From JAVVHE01 sp038238915 (GTDB lineage: Bacteria; Pseudomonadota; Alphaproteobacteria; Sphingomonadales; Sphingomonadaceae), in assembly GCA_038238915.1 (NCBI GenBank), contig JBBSFH010000008.1, positions 66,856 to 130,855 on the forward strand: a stretch of 64,000 bases of DNA. Reading direction: 5' to 3'. Both the position numbers and the translations under genes were made by a program. A model generated the notes under the pieces. The model was given only the letters and a program-made list of their open reading frames with translations. It ran no database searches and was not told the origin of the DNA. Shown here one piece after another: positions 21,990-31,412 of the stretch. How positions within the stretch are numbered: position 1 is the first letter of the stretch; each line of letters begins with the position of its first letter.

Positions 21990-24716
21990 ATGCAACTCCC
22001 CCACCCCGCGCTCTGCGTCACGCACGACACGGTGTGGCGCGCCGCGCCGGGCGTTGCTGCGCAGCCGCTCACGCGCACGCAGGCGATCCGCGCAGCGACC
22101 GAAACGCCGCATCTGATCCTGAACGCCCCGCTGGCGGCGGCGAGGCTTGGATATCCCGAGCTGTCGGGCCTCGATCTGCTCGAACTCTTCGCCTTCATTC
22201 ACCCCGCGCGCTTCGCCGTTCCATCGGCGGCGGGCCTGGCGGATGCGCTCGGCACCGCCGCGCCTACGCCGGGTGAGGCCGAAGCCAGCGCGCTCGCCGC
22301 CATGGCCGCGCAGCTCCTCGACCAGCTCGTCGATCCCGCATGGGACGCCCGCCCCGGTGCGCACGCCGACGCGCAGGCGCTCACCCGCGCCCGCTGGCTC
22401 TGGGCCGCCGACGTCAACGCGCGCCTTGCCAAACCGCCCAAACCCGAACGCGCGCTGTTCGATGCGCTGCCCCGCTTCACCGATACGCCGCCCCGCGCGC
22501 GCCCGCGCACTGTCGTGCTCGCCGATGCGGCGGTCCTCGCGCGGCTGCGCGGCCTGCTCGGCGAAGACGCCGAGGATCGCAGCGGCCAGCGCGATTACGC
22601 GCTCGCCGCCGCGCACGCCTTCGCCCCGCGCGAAGCCCCCGGCCAGCCGCAGCTCATGCTCGCCGAAGCGGGCACCGGCATCGGCAAGACGCTCGGCTAT
22701 CTCGCCCCCGCCGCGCTCTGGGCGGAAGAAAGCGGCGGCGCGGTCTGGGTCAGCACCTACACCAAGGCGCTGCAACGCCAGCTCGCGCGCGAATCCGCCC
22801 GCCTTTTCCCCGGCGAACCCGCGCGCGTCGTCGTGCGCAAGGGCCGCGAAAACTACCTCTGCCTGCTCAACCTCGAAGACGCCACGCAAGGCGCGTTCGC
22901 CGGTCGTGCCGCGATCTTCGCGCTGCTCGCCGCGCGCTGGGCACGCTTCACGCGCGATGGCGATATGGTCGGCGGCGATCTCCCCGGCTGGCTCCCGGGC
23001 CTCTTCGGCCGCAACGCGCTCGCCGCGCTGACCGATCGCCGCGGCGAATGCGTGCGCGCGGGCTGCCCGCACTACCGCGCCTGCTTCATCGAACGCAGCA
23101 CCCGCGCGTCCGCCGACGCGAGCATCGTCGTCGCCAACCACGCGCTCGTCATGGCCAACGCGGTGCGCGGCCGCAGCGAGGGCCGCGAGCTGACCCGCAT
23201 CGTCTTCGACGAGGGCCACCATCTGTTCGACGCTGCCGACAGCGCGTTCAGCCTCGCACTCACCGGCCGCGAGGGCATCGAACTCGCGCACTGGCTGCTC
23301 GGCCCCAGCCGTGCCACGCGCGGCCGCAGGCGGGGCCTCGCCGCACGCCTCGCGGACGCGGCCAGCTACGACGAGGGTGCGGCCGCAGCACTCCGCCATT
23401 TGCTAGCTGCCGCCGCCCAGCTTCCGGGCGAAGGCTGGCTCCCCCGCCTGATCGACGCCACTCCCCAAGGCCCGATCGAGGCGCTGCTGGGCGCAGTCCG
23501 CGATACCGTCCTCGCGCGCGCCGAACCCGGCGACGAGGGCCACGGCCTCGAAACCGAAGCCGCACACCTCCCCCCCACGCTGATCGAGGCAGCAGCCGCC
23601 GCCTCCGCCGCGCTCGCCCGGCTGCGCGCGCCGATGGCGGCGCTCGAGGCGCGCCTCGCCGCATTGATCGAGGCCGCGCCCGAATGGCTCGACACGCAGG
23701 GCCGCGCGCGACTGGAGGCGGCTGCGGCGGGACTGCGCCTGCGCGGCGGGCAGGTGTCGGAATGGACCGCGCTCCTCGATCGCCTCGGTGGTTCGCCCGA
23801 TCCGCTGTTCGTCGACTGGCTCGCGCTCGATCGCGCCTCGGGCCGCGAATTTGACGTCGGCGTCCGGCGGCACTGGCTCGATCCGACCAAACCCTTCGCG
23901 CACGCCGTCCTCGCCCCAGCGCACGGCGCGCTGATCACATCCGCCACATTGCGCGCGCGCGGCAAGGCGCTCACCGGCGCGGACGATTGGCGCGATACCG
24001 AACATCGCACCGGCGCCACACATCTCGCCCTCCCGCCCGGTCGCTTCGCGGCCCCCAGCCCGTTTGATTACGCCACGAACGTCCGCGTGCTCGTCGTCAC
24101 CGATATCGATCGCCGCAATCCGGCCAGCCTCGCGGGTGGGTTCGCAGCGCTGATCGAAGCGAGCGGCGGCGGCGCGCTCGGGCTGTTCAGTGCCATCGCG
24201 CGTCTGAAGGCCACCTACGCCCGCATCGTCGATCCGCTCACCGCCAAAGGCTTGGCCGTCTTCGCACAGCATGTCGATCCGATCGATACCGGCACGCTCG
24301 TCGATCTGTTCCGCGCCGATCCGCACGCCTCGCTGCTCGGCTCGGACGCGCTCAGAGACGGCGTCGACGTCCCCGGCGATGCGCTCCGCCTGATCGTCAT
24401 GGAGGGCGTTCCGTGGCCGAGGCGGACCGTCCTCCACGCCGCACGCCGCGCCGCGTTCGGGGGCGCGGATTATGACGATCTGATCGTCCAGGGCCGCATC
24501 GCACAAGCGTTCGGCCGCCTGATCCGCCGCGCGGACGATCGCGGCGTGTTCGTCATCCTGGGCAGCGCGGTGCCCACCCGGCTGCTCGCGGGGTTGCCCG
24601 CCGATGTCGCGGTCGAGCGTATCCCCCTCGCCGAAGCACGCGCAGCCGTGCGGGCATTCGTCGGCGACACCGCAGCGGCCACCCGCGCGGCTTGTAAAAC
24701 CCCGGTAGCACGGTAA
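21990..24716 (+). CDS. DinG/XPD-family ATP-dependent DNA helicase
   Basis: Superfamily 2 helicase of 908 residues. Walker A EAGTGIGKT lies near 227-235 and the Walker B DEGHH near 406. Cysteines of an XPD/DinG-type iron-sulfur domain occur in ENYLCLLN and GECVRAGCPHYRACF. The C-terminal helicase motifs include GVDVPGDALRLIVMEGVPWP and QAFGRLIRRADDRGVFVILG. About 200 residues precede the ATPase core and show no clear exonuclease motif. Such enzymes unwind 5'-tailed duplexes and R-loops in repair. It is followed by sixA after 11 bp. Confidence 0.88.
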   Translation: MQLPHPALCVTHDTVWRAAPGVAAQPLTRTQAIRAATETPHLILNAPLAAARLGYPELSGLDLLELFAFIHPARFAVPSAAGLADALGTAAPTPGEAEASALAAMAAQLLDQLVDPAWDARPGAHADAQALTRARWLWAADVNARLAKPPKPERALFDALPRFTDTPPRARPRTVVLADAAVLARLRGLLGEDAEDRSGQRDYALAAAHAFAPREAPGQPQLMLAEAGTGIGKTLGYLAPAALWAEESGGAVWVSTYTKALQRQLARESARLFPGEPARVVVRKGRENYLCLLNLEDATQGAFAGRAAIFALLAARWARFTRDGDMVGGDLPGWLPGLFGRNALAALTDRRGECVRAGCPHYRACFIERSTRASADASIVVANHALVMANAVRGRSEGRELTRIVFDEGHHLFDAADSAFSLALTGREGIELAHWLLGPSRATRGRRRGLAARLADAASYDEGAAAALRHLLAAAAQLPGEGWLPRLIDATPQGPIEALLGAVRDTVLARAEPGDEGHGLETEAAHLPPTLIEAAAAASAALARLRAPMAALEARLAALIEAAPEWLDTQGRARLEAAAAGLRLRGGQVSEWTALLDRLGGSPDPLFVDWLALDRASGREFDVGVRRHWLDPTKPFAHAVLAPAHGALITSATLRARGKALTGADDWRDTEHRTGATHLALPPGRFAAPSPFDYATNVRVLVVTDIDRRNPASLAGGFAALIEASGGGALGLFSAIARLKATYARIVDPLTAKGLAVFAQHVDPIDTGTLVDLFRADPHASLLGSDALRDGVDVPGDALRLIVMEGVPWPRRTVLHAARRAAFGGADYDDLIVQGRIAQAFGRLIRRADDRGVFVILGSAVPTRLLAGLPADVAVERIPLAEARAAVRAFVGDTAAATRAACKTPVAR

Positions 24717-24727
24717 CCGGCGAAACG

Positions 24728-25264
24728 ATGCGCCACCTCGCCCTGCTCCGCCACGCCAAATCGAGCTGGGACGATAGCGTCAAAACCGATTTCGATCGCC
24801 CGCTGAACGCCAAGGGCAGGCGCGCCGCCGCAACGATGGGTGCGTTCATGCGCATCCACGCGCTCGCCTACGATCTCGTCCTCGCCTCGCCCGCCGAACG
24901 CGTCCGCCAAACGCTCGCCGGGGTGGAAGACGGGCTGGGCCGCGCGCTCGCGCCGGTCTTCGATAGCCGCATCTACATGGCGAGCCACACCGGTCTGGCC
25001 GAGATCGTCGCGAGCCTTCCCGCCTCGCATGCGCGCGTGCTGCTGATCGGGCACAATCCCGGGATCGAAGAGCTGGTGCTGTGGCTCGTCCCCGAAGGTC
25101 AGCGCGGCGCGGTCGAGGAGAAATACCCCACCGCAGCCCTCGCCGAACTGGACATCGCGGTCTCCGGCTGGAGTGCCATCGGCGAGCGCTCGGCCGTACT
25201 CACGCGCTTCACGCGCCCGCGCGATCTCGATTCCGCACTCGGCCCCGATGCGGACGAAGCATAA
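24728..25264 (+). CDS. SixA-like histidine phosphatase
   Basis: A 178-residue phosphoglycerate-mutase-fold phosphatase. RHAKSSWDD at the N-terminus carries the catalytic Arg-His, and the second His lies in LLIGHNPGIEELV. These motifs fit the SixA subfamily, which removes phosphate from phosphohistidine on signalling proteins. It probably shares a transcript with the upstream helicase gene and converges on ydbL 15 bp away. The physiological target is unknown. Confidence 0.85.
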   Translation: MRHLALLRHAKSSWDDSVKTDFDRPLNAKGRRAAATMGAFMRIHALAYDLVLASPAERVRQTLAGVEDGLGRALAPVFDSRIYMASHTGLAEIVASLPASHARVLLIGHNPGIEELVLWLVPEGQRGAVEEKYPTAALAELDIAVSGWSAIGERSAVLTRFTRPRDLDSALGPDADEA

Positions 25265-25279
25265 GCCGCGCGCGCTGCC

Positions 25280-25657
25280 TCAGCCGCAAAAGCCGGGCTT
25301 CGCCACCGGTGCTGCCGCCGTATGCTGCCGCCAGCCGCCGCCCGCATCGCGGTACCAATGCCCGGTGCCCACCGAATCGAGGATCTGGCACGCCGCAGCC
25401 CCCGCCACTTCGGCGATCGTCACACCGCGCTTGGCCGCCAGATCGGTGTAAACCGCGCGGCGCTTGATGTTGACCTGGTCCACGCGCGCGCGCACGTCCG
25501 CCGAGACCGAGCCGCGCACGCCCAGATACCCGTCCGCGCCCTCCCCCACCGTCCCCGCCGCCTGCGCGCCGACGATCGCGGCATCCTGCGCGTGCGCGGC
25601 CGAAAGCAAGGCCACGCCGAGTGAGACCGAAAATATGATGGCGAGCGAGCGCTTCAT
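25280..25657 (-). CDS. ydbL: YdbL-family (DUF1318) periplasmic protein
   Basis: A 125-residue exported protein: signal peptide ending AHAQ, then the DUF1318 core GTVGEGADGYLGV, VDQVNIKRRAVYTDLAAKRG and VAGAAACQIL. A C-terminal extension with a WYRD segment and a final Cys is not part of the usual YdbL. In E. coli YdbL is encoded with YnbE and the AsmA-like YdbH, which are implicated in moving phospholipids to the outer membrane. The same three-gene order occurs here, and its start overlaps the ynbE stop. Confidence 0.85.
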   Translation of the reverse strand: MKRSLAIIFSVSLGVALLSAAHAQDAAIVGAQAAGTVGEGADGYLGVRGSVSADVRARVDQVNIKRRAVYTDLAAKRGVTIAEVAGAAACQILDSVGTGHWYRDAGGGWRQHTAAAPVAKPGFCG

Positions 25658-25854
25658 GGCTGGGGCGCCTTCTTGGCTGGGAACAGATCGGGGTTCGAAG
25701 AAATCAGGTCCTTCACGTCACGCTCGAGCCTCACGACCACTTCCTGCTTGATATTGACGTTCAGGTTGATCTCGATTGGCTTGTCGGGTGCGCGAAGCTG
25801 CACGCATCCCGCAAACGCGAGCGGTGCCAGCACCACAAGGATTAATCGGCGCAC
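25654..25854 (-). CDS. ynbE: YnbE-family lipoprotein
   Basis: A 66-residue lipoprotein: signal peptide with lipobox LAFAGC (C16), then PIEINLNVNIKQEVVVRLE, the hallmark of YnbE. In E. coli YnbE extends the beta-groove of YdbH toward the outer membrane. It is translationally coupled to ydbL (ATGA) and follows ydbH with a 90-bp gap. Short but distinctive. Confidence 0.87.
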   Translation of the reverse strand: MRRLILVVLAPLAFAGCVQLRAPDKPIEINLNVNIKQEVVVRLERDVKDLISSNPDLFPAKKAPQP

Positions 25855-25944
25855 ATCGGCCTCGGCTCCATCATCGATCTTACGCCTCCAAACGTCGGCG
25901 TATCGCGTTGCCTCGTCAATGCGCGCCGCAGCGTGTCGCGCAGG

Positions 25945-28900
25945 TTAACGCGCTCCGGGCGGTCTGGCGGCGGGTGGCGGTGCGGGTACAGGCGTGGGCG
26001 CGGCCGCATCGGCCTGCCGCGCCGCATCGATGAACGGGGTCGCATCTCCCAGGCTGGACGCGGTACCCAGCAGCCGCCGGAACGGCGCGCGCACGCTCAC
26101 CGTGAAGCGGAACGGCACGCCGGGCGCCAAGCTCGGCACGCGCTTGCCCGTCTTCACCGGCGCCTCATTCTCGCCCAACAGTCGGATGTCGGTCACCAGA
26201 TCGCCATCGAGGTCGCCGTTCAGCCCGAGCGTCAGCGTGCGGTAGCGCAGCGATCGCAGCGCGCCGAACGCGAGCTTCGCTCCGGCAGGAAGATTGTCGC
26301 CGAACGATCCCAGATAGCGCAGCCGTCCGCCATCCGCGCGCGCGGTCAGCAGGCCACCCTCGATACGGCTTCCCGATTTGCTCAGCACCAGCGGCAGTTG
26401 CCCATCGAAAATGCCGCTCGCATCGAGGTTCTTGATATCCAGCCTCTGCAGAAATTGCGCGAGATCCAGCCCGCGCACGCCGAGCGTAAAGCGCCGCTCG
26501 GGCAACGCGGTGTCGAGCGTCACTGGCGCGAGCGCGAGATGGCCACCAGCAAAGGGAAAACGCAGCCGTTCCACACGGATCTGCGTCGCGGATAACAATT
26601 GCACCTGCGCGACCCCGTTCTCCACCAGCACGCCCGGATTCACCGCGCCGATCGTGAAGGTTGCCGGATCGGACACAATCGCGGGCAGACGCGGCAGATG
26701 GATGCTGCCGCTCACCGCACGCACCGGCCCCAGCGCGGCGGTGGCGAACGAAAGCCGATCGAGCGCCACCGTCGCCTCGCCACCGAGCGTCCCGTTCGCA
26801 TACGCCAGATGCGCGGTCGCGGTCGTGCGCCCGGTGACGTTCTCGATGATGCCACGCGCGCGCTCCGAGATCCGATAGGGCTGGAGCGCGGGCGAGAAGG
26901 CGAGCGTGCTGGCGATGTCGAGCGTACCGGTCGCATCGCCCGGCCGATAGCGCCCGCTGAGTGTCGCCAGCCGAGCGTCCGAGCCTTCGAGATCGAGCGC
27001 GGCCGAGCCGGTCGCCACCCCGTCAGCATAGCGCAGTGCCAGCCCACTGACCGCGAGCGGCGCGATGCGTGGACGCGCCAGCAGATCGCGCACCCGCGCG
27101 GTGCCCGCCGAAAGCGTCGCCACACCCGCTGGCGTCAGCCCCCAATCGCCCGCAATCGTGCGCACCTCGAACCGCAGACCCGGCAGCGCCCCGTCCTCGA
27201 TCCGCCCCGCGAACGCCCAGCCGCCCGGCGTACTGCGCGCGTCCGTGGTCAGACGCGCGAGCGTCAGCGGCCGTGCACCGCTGTCGAGCCTCGCGAGCAC
27301 ACGGACCTGCGCGGCGACCGCGCGAACAATCGGCACCGCATCGCTCCCCGAAAGCGCGACCGTTACCGGCCCCGTCCTCACCGTGAACCGCGTCTGTGCG
27401 AACACTCCCGCCGCCGCGAAGTCCGGCAACATGAAACCGCCCGCCAGTGCACCATTCGGGGCAATAACGAGTGCAGGCCCCGCTCCCGGGCAGAGCGTCG
27501 TCACCGCATCGGTCAGCGTATAGCGCGGCTCGATCACTCGGCGCGCGGCCACCGCGAGGCAGCGCGTCGGCGTCAGCGTCACGCCCGGCGTCAGCGTGAT
27601 CGCCACATCGGCCGCAGGCACCGCCAGCCCCTCCACCCGCCCCGGCCCCAGCGGACCATCGAGCAGCAACGGCCCCGCGAGGTGGATGCGATTACCCGCG
27701 CGCGCGAACGTCAGCTCAGTCGCACCGATGCGCGCACTCCCCGCCGCGAACGCGCCGAGCGTCAGCCGACCGTGCAGATCGGGCGCGGTCGCAAATGCGA
27801 TGCGCGCGTCAGGCAGCCCACCGCCCCCAATCGTGACCGCGCCCCCGCCAATCCCGCGCCGATAGCTCGCCACCGCGCCACTCGCGGAGCGTACCGTGAA
27901 AAGATCACGCGGCCTCACCGAACCCGGGCTTAGCGACACATCCCCCGCCACCTCGAAATCGCTCGCCGCCCGGGCCAACGCCGCGCGGATCGCACTCTCC
28001 AGCGGCCCGAGCGGAGTCGGCGAAAGCCCCCCGGTCGCCTGCCCCAGCCGCACCCGCGCCGCCTGCGCGAGCGCGATGTGCGTCACCGTCGCGTGGCCGA
28101 CCGTCATTGGCGGCTGCGTCGATGGATCGAAATCGATCCGCCCACCGAACACTGCCGCCGCCGCGCTCCAGTCCTGATACGCCAGCCCCTTCGCGCTAGC
28201 CCGCAGATCGCCGCGAACGCGCGTCGGCCCCGCCGACCCGTCGAACGCGACCCGTGCCAGGTCCGCGCGCCCGCCCGCCGCACCGGGCCGCGAAAGCACG
28301 AGCACAACGTGGCCATCCGCGCGCGTCAGCGGATCGGGCAGCCGCACGTCGATCGCAGCGCGCGCCGACGCAGCCGCCGCCCCCGCACAGGCCAACGCGC
28401 CGATGTCGAGCACGCCCGCCACCGTGCCGACGCGCCGCCGCGCCCCCAGCGCCAGGTCGCCGCCTCCAAGCGGGATCGCACAGCCCGCAACCGCGAGAGT
28501 GGCCGGAGCAAGCCGCAGACGCCCATCGAAGCGCCCCGCCGGATTGCCAGCGCCCGCCAGCCCTCCCGCCAGCGGCCCATAAGGCGTCGCCAACAAAACT
28601 CGCCCATCGATGATCCGCAGATCGAGATCGGGCAGCCGCGATGGCGTTCCATCGGGCGGCGGCCGCAGCCGGTCGAGCGTGCCGAGCGTCACGCGCCCCG
28701 ATCGATCGATGCGCGCGCGCAGCACCGGCCGCAGCAGCCGCGCACCCGCCAGATGCGGTGTCAGACCCGTCCACGTCAGCGCGATATCCGCGCGCGCCGC
28801 GATCAGATCGGGGTGCGCGGGATCGCCAAGCACGATGTCGCGCGCGACGATGCCGTCGGGTCCGATTCGCTCGATCGTCGCGCGCGCTGGAACGCCGCGC

Positions 28901-29028
28901 GCGCTCAGCGCCGCGATGACGAAACGATGCGCGAGCCGCCCGCGCTCCGCCCAAAGGATCGTGATCGCGGCAACAAGGCCGAGCAGCGCGAGGCCAAGGC
29001 CGAGGCGGTGAAGAACGGAGGAACGCAC
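25945..29028 (-). CDS. ydbH: YdbH-family AsmA-like envelope protein
   Basis: A 1027-residue protein with one N-terminal membrane anchor (LGLGLALLGLVAAITILWAE) and a very long beta-rich periplasmic region with the repetitive pattern of AsmA-like bridge proteins. The C-terminal part matches the YdbH domain (GLDLAQFLQRLDIKNLDASG, ISERARGIIENVTG). Together with YnbE and YdbL downstream it forms the putative phospholipid-transport bridge between inner and outer membranes. The Pro/Ala-rich tail ends in PPPAARPPGAR. Confidence 0.85.
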   Translation of the reverse strand: MRSSVLHRLGLGLALLGLVAAITILWAERGRLAHRFVIAALSARGVPARATIERIGPDGIVARDIVLGDPAHPDLIAARADIALTWTGLTPHLAGARLLRPVLRARIDRSGRVTLGTLDRLRPPPDGTPSRLPDLDLRIIDGRVLLATPYGPLAGGLAGAGNPAGRFDGRLRLAPATLAVAGCAIPLGGGDLALGARRRVGTVAGVLDIGALACAGAAAASARAAIDVRLPDPLTRADGHVVLVLSRPGAAGGRADLARVAFDGSAGPTRVRGDLRASAKGLAYQDWSAAAAVFGGRIDFDPSTQPPMTVGHATVTHIALAQAARVRLGQATGGLSPTPLGPLESAIRAALARAASDFEVAGDVSLSPGSVRPRDLFTVRSASGAVASYRRGIGGGAVTIGGGGLPDARIAFATAPDLHGRLTLGAFAAGSARIGATELTFARAGNRIHLAGPLLLDGPLGPGRVEGLAVPAADVAITLTPGVTLTPTRCLAVAARRVIEPRYTLTDAVTTLCPGAGPALVIAPNGALAGGFMLPDFAAAGVFAQTRFTVRTGPVTVALSGSDAVPIVRAVAAQVRVLARLDSGARPLTLARLTTDARSTPGGWAFAGRIEDGALPGLRFEVRTIAGDWGLTPAGVATLSAGTARVRDLLARPRIAPLAVSGLALRYADGVATGSAALDLEGSDARLATLSGRYRPGDATGTLDIASTLAFSPALQPYRISERARGIIENVTGRTTATAHLAYANGTLGGEATVALDRLSFATAALGPVRAVSGSIHLPRLPAIVSDPATFTIGAVNPGVLVENGVAQVQLLSATQIRVERLRFPFAGGHLALAPVTLDTALPERRFTLGVRGLDLAQFLQRLDIKNLDASGIFDGQLPLVLSKSGSRIEGGLLTARADGGRLRYLGSFGDNLPAGAKLAFGALRSLRYRTLTLGLNGDLDGDLVTDIRLLGENEAPVKTGKRVPSLAPGVPFRFTVSVRAPFRRLLGTASSLGDATPFIDAARQADAAAPTPVPAPPPAARPPGAR

Positions 29029-29095
29029 GCGCGTGGGTAGCGCGCGGGGGGTGAATGGGGAATGCCGGGGAAAACGGCGCGCTCGGCGGTCCCGG

Positions 29096-29216
29096 CTCCC
29101 TCTCCCTGGCCTTCGGCTGTCCCTCCCCCCGATAGGGGGAGGGTGGAGTCGATCGTTTTTCCCACCCTCCCGCTACCGGGGGGAGGGAAATGCGAAGCGC
29201 AGCGAAGCGAGGGAGA
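29096..29216. repeat. Palindromic dispersed repeat, family A (second copy)
   Basis: The left arm CTCCCTCTCCCTGGCCTTCG and the right arm ending GCGAAGCGAGGGAGA, with inner arms CCCCGATAGGGGGAGGGTGG and CCACCCTCCCGC, match the 1263-1390 element in order and spacing. It fills the gap between gshA and ydbH. A TTTTT at 29156-29160 follows the inner stem and could support termination for plus-strand transcripts. Confidence 0.78.
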
Positions 29217-29228
29217 TGGCGCGCGCGG

Positions 29229-30605
29229 CTAGAAGCTCTCTTCCTCGTAAATCCGGCTCAGGTCGCCCCCCCAGCGGCCATGATACGCAGCCAGCATCCG
29301 ATCCGCAGGCGTCAGCCCCGATGCCGCGATCTCGTGCAGCGGTGCCAGATAGCCCTGCTCGCTATCCCCGGCACCGTTTAGGCGCGCGCGGTTGGCCAGC
29401 CCCCTGTCCGCGATCGCAAGCACCTGCTGCGCGAGCGTCTGGAACGTGCGGCCGCGCGGGCCGCGGGTCTTGAGCGCGAGGCGGGGAACGTCGGCGCGGA
29501 TGTTGCGGTGATCCTCGATCGTCCAGTGTTTCACCAGATCCCACGCAGCATCCAACACATCCTCGCCGCCATACAGCAGCCCCACCCACAACGCGGGCAG
29601 CGCGCAGATGCGGCTCCACGGCCCGCCATCGGCTCCGCGCATCTCGAGGAAGCTCTTCAGGCGCACCTCGGGGAAGGCGGTGGAGAGATGATCGTTCCAG
29701 TCGGCCATATGCGGGCGCTGGCCGGGGTAAACCGAGAGGTTGCCCGCCATGAAGTCTTTGAAATCGAGCCCGCCCGCATCGATATACGTGCCGTCGCGGT
29801 AGACGAAATACATCGGCACACCGAGCATATATTCGGCATAACGCTCGAACCCGAAGCCATCCTCGAACACGAACGGCAGCATGCCCGTGCGTCTGGGATC
29901 GGTATCGGTCCAGATGTGGCTGCGATAACTCAGATAGCCGTTGGGCTTGCCCTCGGTGAACGGCGAGGCGGCGAACAGCGCGGTCGCCAGCGGTTGCAGC
30001 GCCAGGCCAACACGGAATTTCTTCACCATGTCCGCCTCGGACGCATAGTCGAGGTTGACCTGGATCGTGCAGGTCCGCAGCATCATGTCGAGGCCAAGCC
30101 CGCCCACCAGCGGCATCATCCGCCGCATGATCGCGTAACGCCCCTTGGGCATCACCGGCAGATCGGCGCGCGCCTTGTCAGGCCAGAAGCCCACCCCCAG
30201 GAAGCCAAGGCCGAGTGCATCGCCCGCCTCCTTGCACTGCTTGAGGTGACGGCCCGCTTCGGCACAGGTCTGGTGCAGGTTTTCGAGCGGCGCGCCCGAA
30301 AGTTCGAACTGCCCCGCCGGTTCAAGGCTGATACCGCCATCGGGGCCCGCCATGGCGATCGCGTTGCCGTTTTCGGTCACCGGCTGCCAGCCATACCGCT
30401 CCATATACCCGAGGAGATCGCGGATGCCGCCGGGTTCGTCGTAGCCCGGCGCGCGGTGGTCGGCGCGGCGATAGACGAACTTCTCATGCTCGGTCCCGAT
30501 CCGCCATTCGGCGGATGGCTTGCAGCCCTGCTCGAACACGTCGGTCAGGTTTGCGCGCGTAATGAGCGCATCGGCGTCGGCAACGGCGTCGGTTCGCGTG
30601 GTCAT
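29229..30605 (-). CDS. gshA: Glutamate-cysteine ligase
   Basis: Glutamate-cysteine ligase (EC 6.3.2.2), first step of glutathione synthesis, 458 residues. It is of the alphaproteobacterial/plant-like type: EWRIGTEHEKFVY near the N-terminus, GGISLEPAGQFELSGAPLEN, and MMLRTCTIQVNLDYASEADM are all characteristic. The start at 30605 is MTTRTDA; the extension upstream overlaps rsmE antisense-like sequence and is rejected. It lies 32 bp downstream of rsmE, probably co-transcribed. Confidence 0.95.
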   Translation of the reverse strand: MTTRTDAVADADALITRANLTDVFEQGCKPSAEWRIGTEHEKFVYRRADHRAPGYDEPGGIRDLLGYMERYGWQPVTENGNAIAMAGPDGGISLEPAGQFELSGAPLENLHQTCAEAGRHLKQCKEAGDALGLGFLGVGFWPDKARADLPVMPKGRYAIMRRMMPLVGGLGLDMMLRTCTIQVNLDYASEADMVKKFRVGLALQPLATALFAASPFTEGKPNGYLSYRSHIWTDTDPRRTGMLPFVFEDGFGFERYAEYMLGVPMYFVYRDGTYIDAGGLDFKDFMAGNLSVYPGQRPHMADWNDHLSTAFPEVRLKSFLEMRGADGGPWSRICALPALWVGLLYGGEDVLDAAWDLVKHWTIEDHRNIRADVPRLALKTRGPRGRTFQTLAQQVLAIADRGLANRARLNGAGDSEQGYLAPLHEIAASGLTPADRMLAAYHGRWGGDLSRIYEEESF

Positions 30606-30637
30606 TGCGGCGACATAGGGGCGAGTTCTGCGAACTG

Positions 30638-31342
30638 CTAGCGCGGCCAGTCCCCATTCATCGCCTGCCAAAGCGCAATTGCGGCAACTGAGGCAGTATC
30701 GGCGCGCAGGATGCGCGGCCCAAGCCCGATCGCGCGCGCGGCCGGCTGGGCGCGGATCAGGCCACGCTCCTCGGGACTGAAGCCACCCTCGGGGCCGATC
30801 AGGATCGCGGCGGGCGCGGGCGCGGGGGGCATCGCTGCCCCACCGGTTTCGTCGGCGAACAGCAGCACGCGCCCGGCGGGCCAAGCACCCAGAAGCGCCG
30901 CGAGCGTGGTGGCCTCGGCAAGCTCGGGAAGCGCGGTGCGGCCGCATTGTTCGGCCGCCTCGATCATGTGCGCGCGCAGCCTATCCAGATTTGGCGTGGC
31001 AACTACCGTGCGCGCCGTCACCACCGGGATCAGGCGCGCGATGCCGAGTTCGGCGGCTTTCTCCGCCACCCAGTCGATGCGTCCTTTCTTCAGCGGCGCC
31101 GCGAGCAGCCAGAGATCGGGTGGGGTCTCGCGCGGCCCGGTGCGCGCGCCGATGGTTAGGCTGACGTCGCGGCGCGCCGCCGTGGCGACAGTCGCCGCAT
31201 ATTCGCCGGTGCGATCGTCGAACACGATCAGCGCATCGCCGGGGCGCAGGCGGAGCACGTTGCCCACATAGTTGGCAGCAGGCGGCGCAAGCTGGACGGT
31301 GTCGCCCTGGGCAAGCGGTCGATCGAGGAACAGGCGTTGCAT
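30638..31342 (-). CDS. rsmE: 16S rRNA m3U1498 methyltransferase
   Basis: SPOUT-class methyltransferase, 234 residues. The N-terminal PUA-like domain has YVGNVLRLRPGDALIVFD. The knot region shows LIGPEGGFSPEERGLI and LGPRILRADTASVAAI, the RsmE signature for SAM binding. The start at 31342 (MQRLFL) is preferred over an ATG nine codons upstream because homology begins there. It is divergent from ubiA (70-bp gap) and upstream of gshA. Confidence 0.93.
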   Translation of the reverse strand: MQRLFLDRPLAQGDTVQLAPPAANYVGNVLRLRPGDALIVFDDRTGEYAATVATAARRDVSLTIGARTGPRETPPDLWLLAAPLKKGRIDWVAEKAAELGIARLIPVVTARTVVATPNLDRLRAHMIEAAEQCGRTALPELAEATTLAALLGAWPAGRVLLFADETGGAAMPPAPAPAAILIGPEGGFSPEERGLIRAQPAARAIGLGPRILRADTASVAAIALWQAMNGDWPR

Positions 31343-31412
31343 CGGGGTACCGTAGCCCACTCGCGGCACTAGCGCTTGCCGCGATCACCGCAATGCCGCC
31401 ACAAGCGCCGCC

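Noticed and set aside
25933..28177. Several long plus-strand frames opposite ydbH
   Set aside because: Arg/Pro/Ser-rich antisense translations without domain features; the ydbH-ynbE-ydbL operon explains the region.
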